From an uncultured Eubacteriales bacterium (GTDB lineage: Bacteria > Bacillota > Clostridia > Christensenellales > CAG-138): DNA of 5,580 nucleotides. Positions 4,767 through 5,580 of this stretch are shown here, one piece after another. Position numbers and translations under genes: made by a program. Each line of letters begins with the position of its first letter. Position 1 is the stretch's first letter. The notes under the pieces were generated by a model. It saw only the letters and a list, made by a program, of their open reading frames with translations. It had not been told where the DNA came from and ran no database searches. The stretch is taken from positions 1 through 5,580 of the forward strand of contig UQOG01000124.1 in assembly GCA_900542615.1 (NCBI GenBank). The letters run 5' to 3'.

Positions 4767-5432
4767 ATGCAATTCGTTCTTTTCGACAAGCTGAAGGACC
4801 TGGCCGGCCTGGAGCTGTGGATGCTGCTGGCCGCCCTGGCCATCGCCATCGTCCTGGTGGTCGCCATCCTGCGTTACCGCAAGGCCAATCCCCAGGCCCC
4901 CGCCCAGGCCCAGCCCGCCAATACCCGCGCCCTGGTATTCGGCGCCCTGTCCGTGAGCCTTTCCTTTATCCTCAGCTATATCAAGCTGCTGGAAATGCCC
5001 ATGGGCGGCTCCATTACCCTGTGCGCCATGCTGCCCATCTGCCTGTATGCCGCCGTGTTCGGCCTGCGCCAGGGCTTGCTGGCCGGCCTTGCCTTGGGCA
5101 TTTTGCAGCTGTTCCAGGACCTGTATGTGGTCCACTGGGCCCAGCTGATCCTGGATTACTTCATCGCCTTCGCCTGCTACGGCCTGGCGGGCCTCTTCCC
5201 CAAAAAACTCCCCCTGGGCCTGACGGTGGCCGCCCTCACCCGGATGCTCTGCTCCGTGCTCTCCGGGGTGATCTTCTTCGCCGAATACGCCGAGGGCTGG
5301 AGCAGCGTTTGGGCCTACTCCATCGTGTATAACGGCAGCTACATGATACCGGAATTGATCCTGTGCATCCTGGTCTCCCAGCTCCCCGTGGTCAAGCGCC
5401 TCGCCGCCCGTATGGCCCAACCCGCACAATAG
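4767..5432 (+). CDS. thiT: ECF-type thiamine transporter S-component ThiT
   Basis: ThiT is the membrane subunit that binds thiamine and docks on a shared energy-coupling module (EcfA, EcfA', EcfT) encoded elsewhere. Family signs are LSYIKLLEMPMGGSITL (69-85), the QLFQDLYVVHWAQLILDY block (114-131) and YSIVYNG (184-190). By alignment from memory to L. lactis ThiT, pocket residues Tyr85, Tyr146 and Asn151 are kept as Tyr131, Tyr184 and Asn189; Glu84 is Asp130, Trp133 is Phe171, and His125 is Ser163. At 221 residues it is about 35 longer than usual because of an added N-terminal helix (about 15-36) and a Pro/Ala/Gln linker (41-51) before six core helices. The ATG at 4767 has CGGAGG eight bases upstream. 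Expression is controlled by the TPP riboswitch just ahead. Repeat DNA starts at the base after the stop codon. Confidence 0.93.
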   Translation: MQFVLFDKLKDLAGLELWMLLAALAIAIVLVVAILRYRKANPQAPAQAQPANTRALVFGALSVSLSFILSYIKLLEMPMGGSITLCAMLPICLYAAVFGLRQGLLAGLALGILQLFQDLYVVHWAQLILDYFIAFACYGLAGLFPKKLPLGLTVAALTRMLCSVLSGVIFFAEYAEGWSSVWAYSIVYNGSYMIPELILCILVSQLPVVKRLAARMAQPAQ

Positions 5433-5580
5433 TCCTGCGCGGTCCTACGCGGTCCTGCGCGGACGGCGGCCCTACGCGGGCGGCGATAGTCGCGCAACAG
5501 CGGGGGTGGGCGGCCTGGGGCCGCAGCCCGCGGCGGGGCGGATGAAGCCGCCGCTGCCCGTAGGGCATGGGCAGCGGCTT
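5433..5580. repeat. Non-coding repeat region, right edge (inverted copy of the left edge)
   Basis: Three direct 10-bp units, TCCTGCGCGG / TCCTACGCGG / TCCTGCGCGG, fill 5433-5462 directly after the thiT stop codon. Positions 5464-5504 and 5525-5559 are the inverted copies of 88-128 and 33-67. A 10-bp hairpin (5550-5559 with 5569-5578, nine-base loop) closes the window; it has only two Ts before the window ends, so a terminator cannot be judged. No gene is seen. Confidence 0.85.

Noticed and set aside
4158..5429. Long open frame on the minus strand (423 codons) opposite the permease and thiT
   Set aside because: It is antisense to two well-supported membrane protein genes and to the riboswitch; its product is rich in Gly, Gln, His and Asp, as expected from the complement of hydrophobic codons, and shows no domain.

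Overview
The window looks like chromosomal DNA of a GC-rich, low-GC-clade-related Firmicute (Clostridia, perhaps an Oscillospirales- or Christensenellales-type gut anaerobe). The reasons are the ECF-type thiamine transporter ThiT behind a TPP riboswitch, a membrane-anchored G5 plus M23 protein of a clostridial type, strong AGGAGG-type ribosome sites and sigma-A promoters. The lineage is an inference from gene content; nothing in the window fixes the species.

Layout: positions 1-217 are non-coding repeat DNA ending in a 17-bp tandem array that touches the murA stop codon. murA (1483 to 218) and a large M23-domain membrane protein gene (3491 to 1671) both lie on the minus strand, separated by an intrinsic terminator and a separate murA promoter. 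Positions 3498-3581 hold two back-to-back sigma-A promoters, one for each direction. The plus-strand promoter is separated from its gene by a 203-bp non-coding mobile element (MITE-like) with 17-bp terminal inverted repeats and an 8-bp target duplication. A TauE/SafE-family permease gene (3828-4568) follows. Then come a promoter, a TPP riboswitch and thiT (4767-5432). Positions 5433-5580 are again repeat DNA, partly an inverted copy of the left edge.

The two leftward genes belong to cell-envelope biology: MurA makes the first committed peptidoglycan precursor. The M23 protein keeps the zinc ligands but lacks both catalytic histidines of the family, so it is more likely a wall-binding or regulatory protein than a hydrolase. 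The rightward genes encode membrane transport: an anion-type exporter and a thiamine-uptake S-component controlled by TPP.

I see no clear new multi-gene system. The points most worth a second look are the MITE lodged in the permease leader, the apparently leaderless start of the degenerate M23 gene, the riboswitch platform in which the terminator T-tract sits between Shine-Dalgarno and start codon, a replaced pocket histidine in ThiT, and the inverted repeats that bracket the window.
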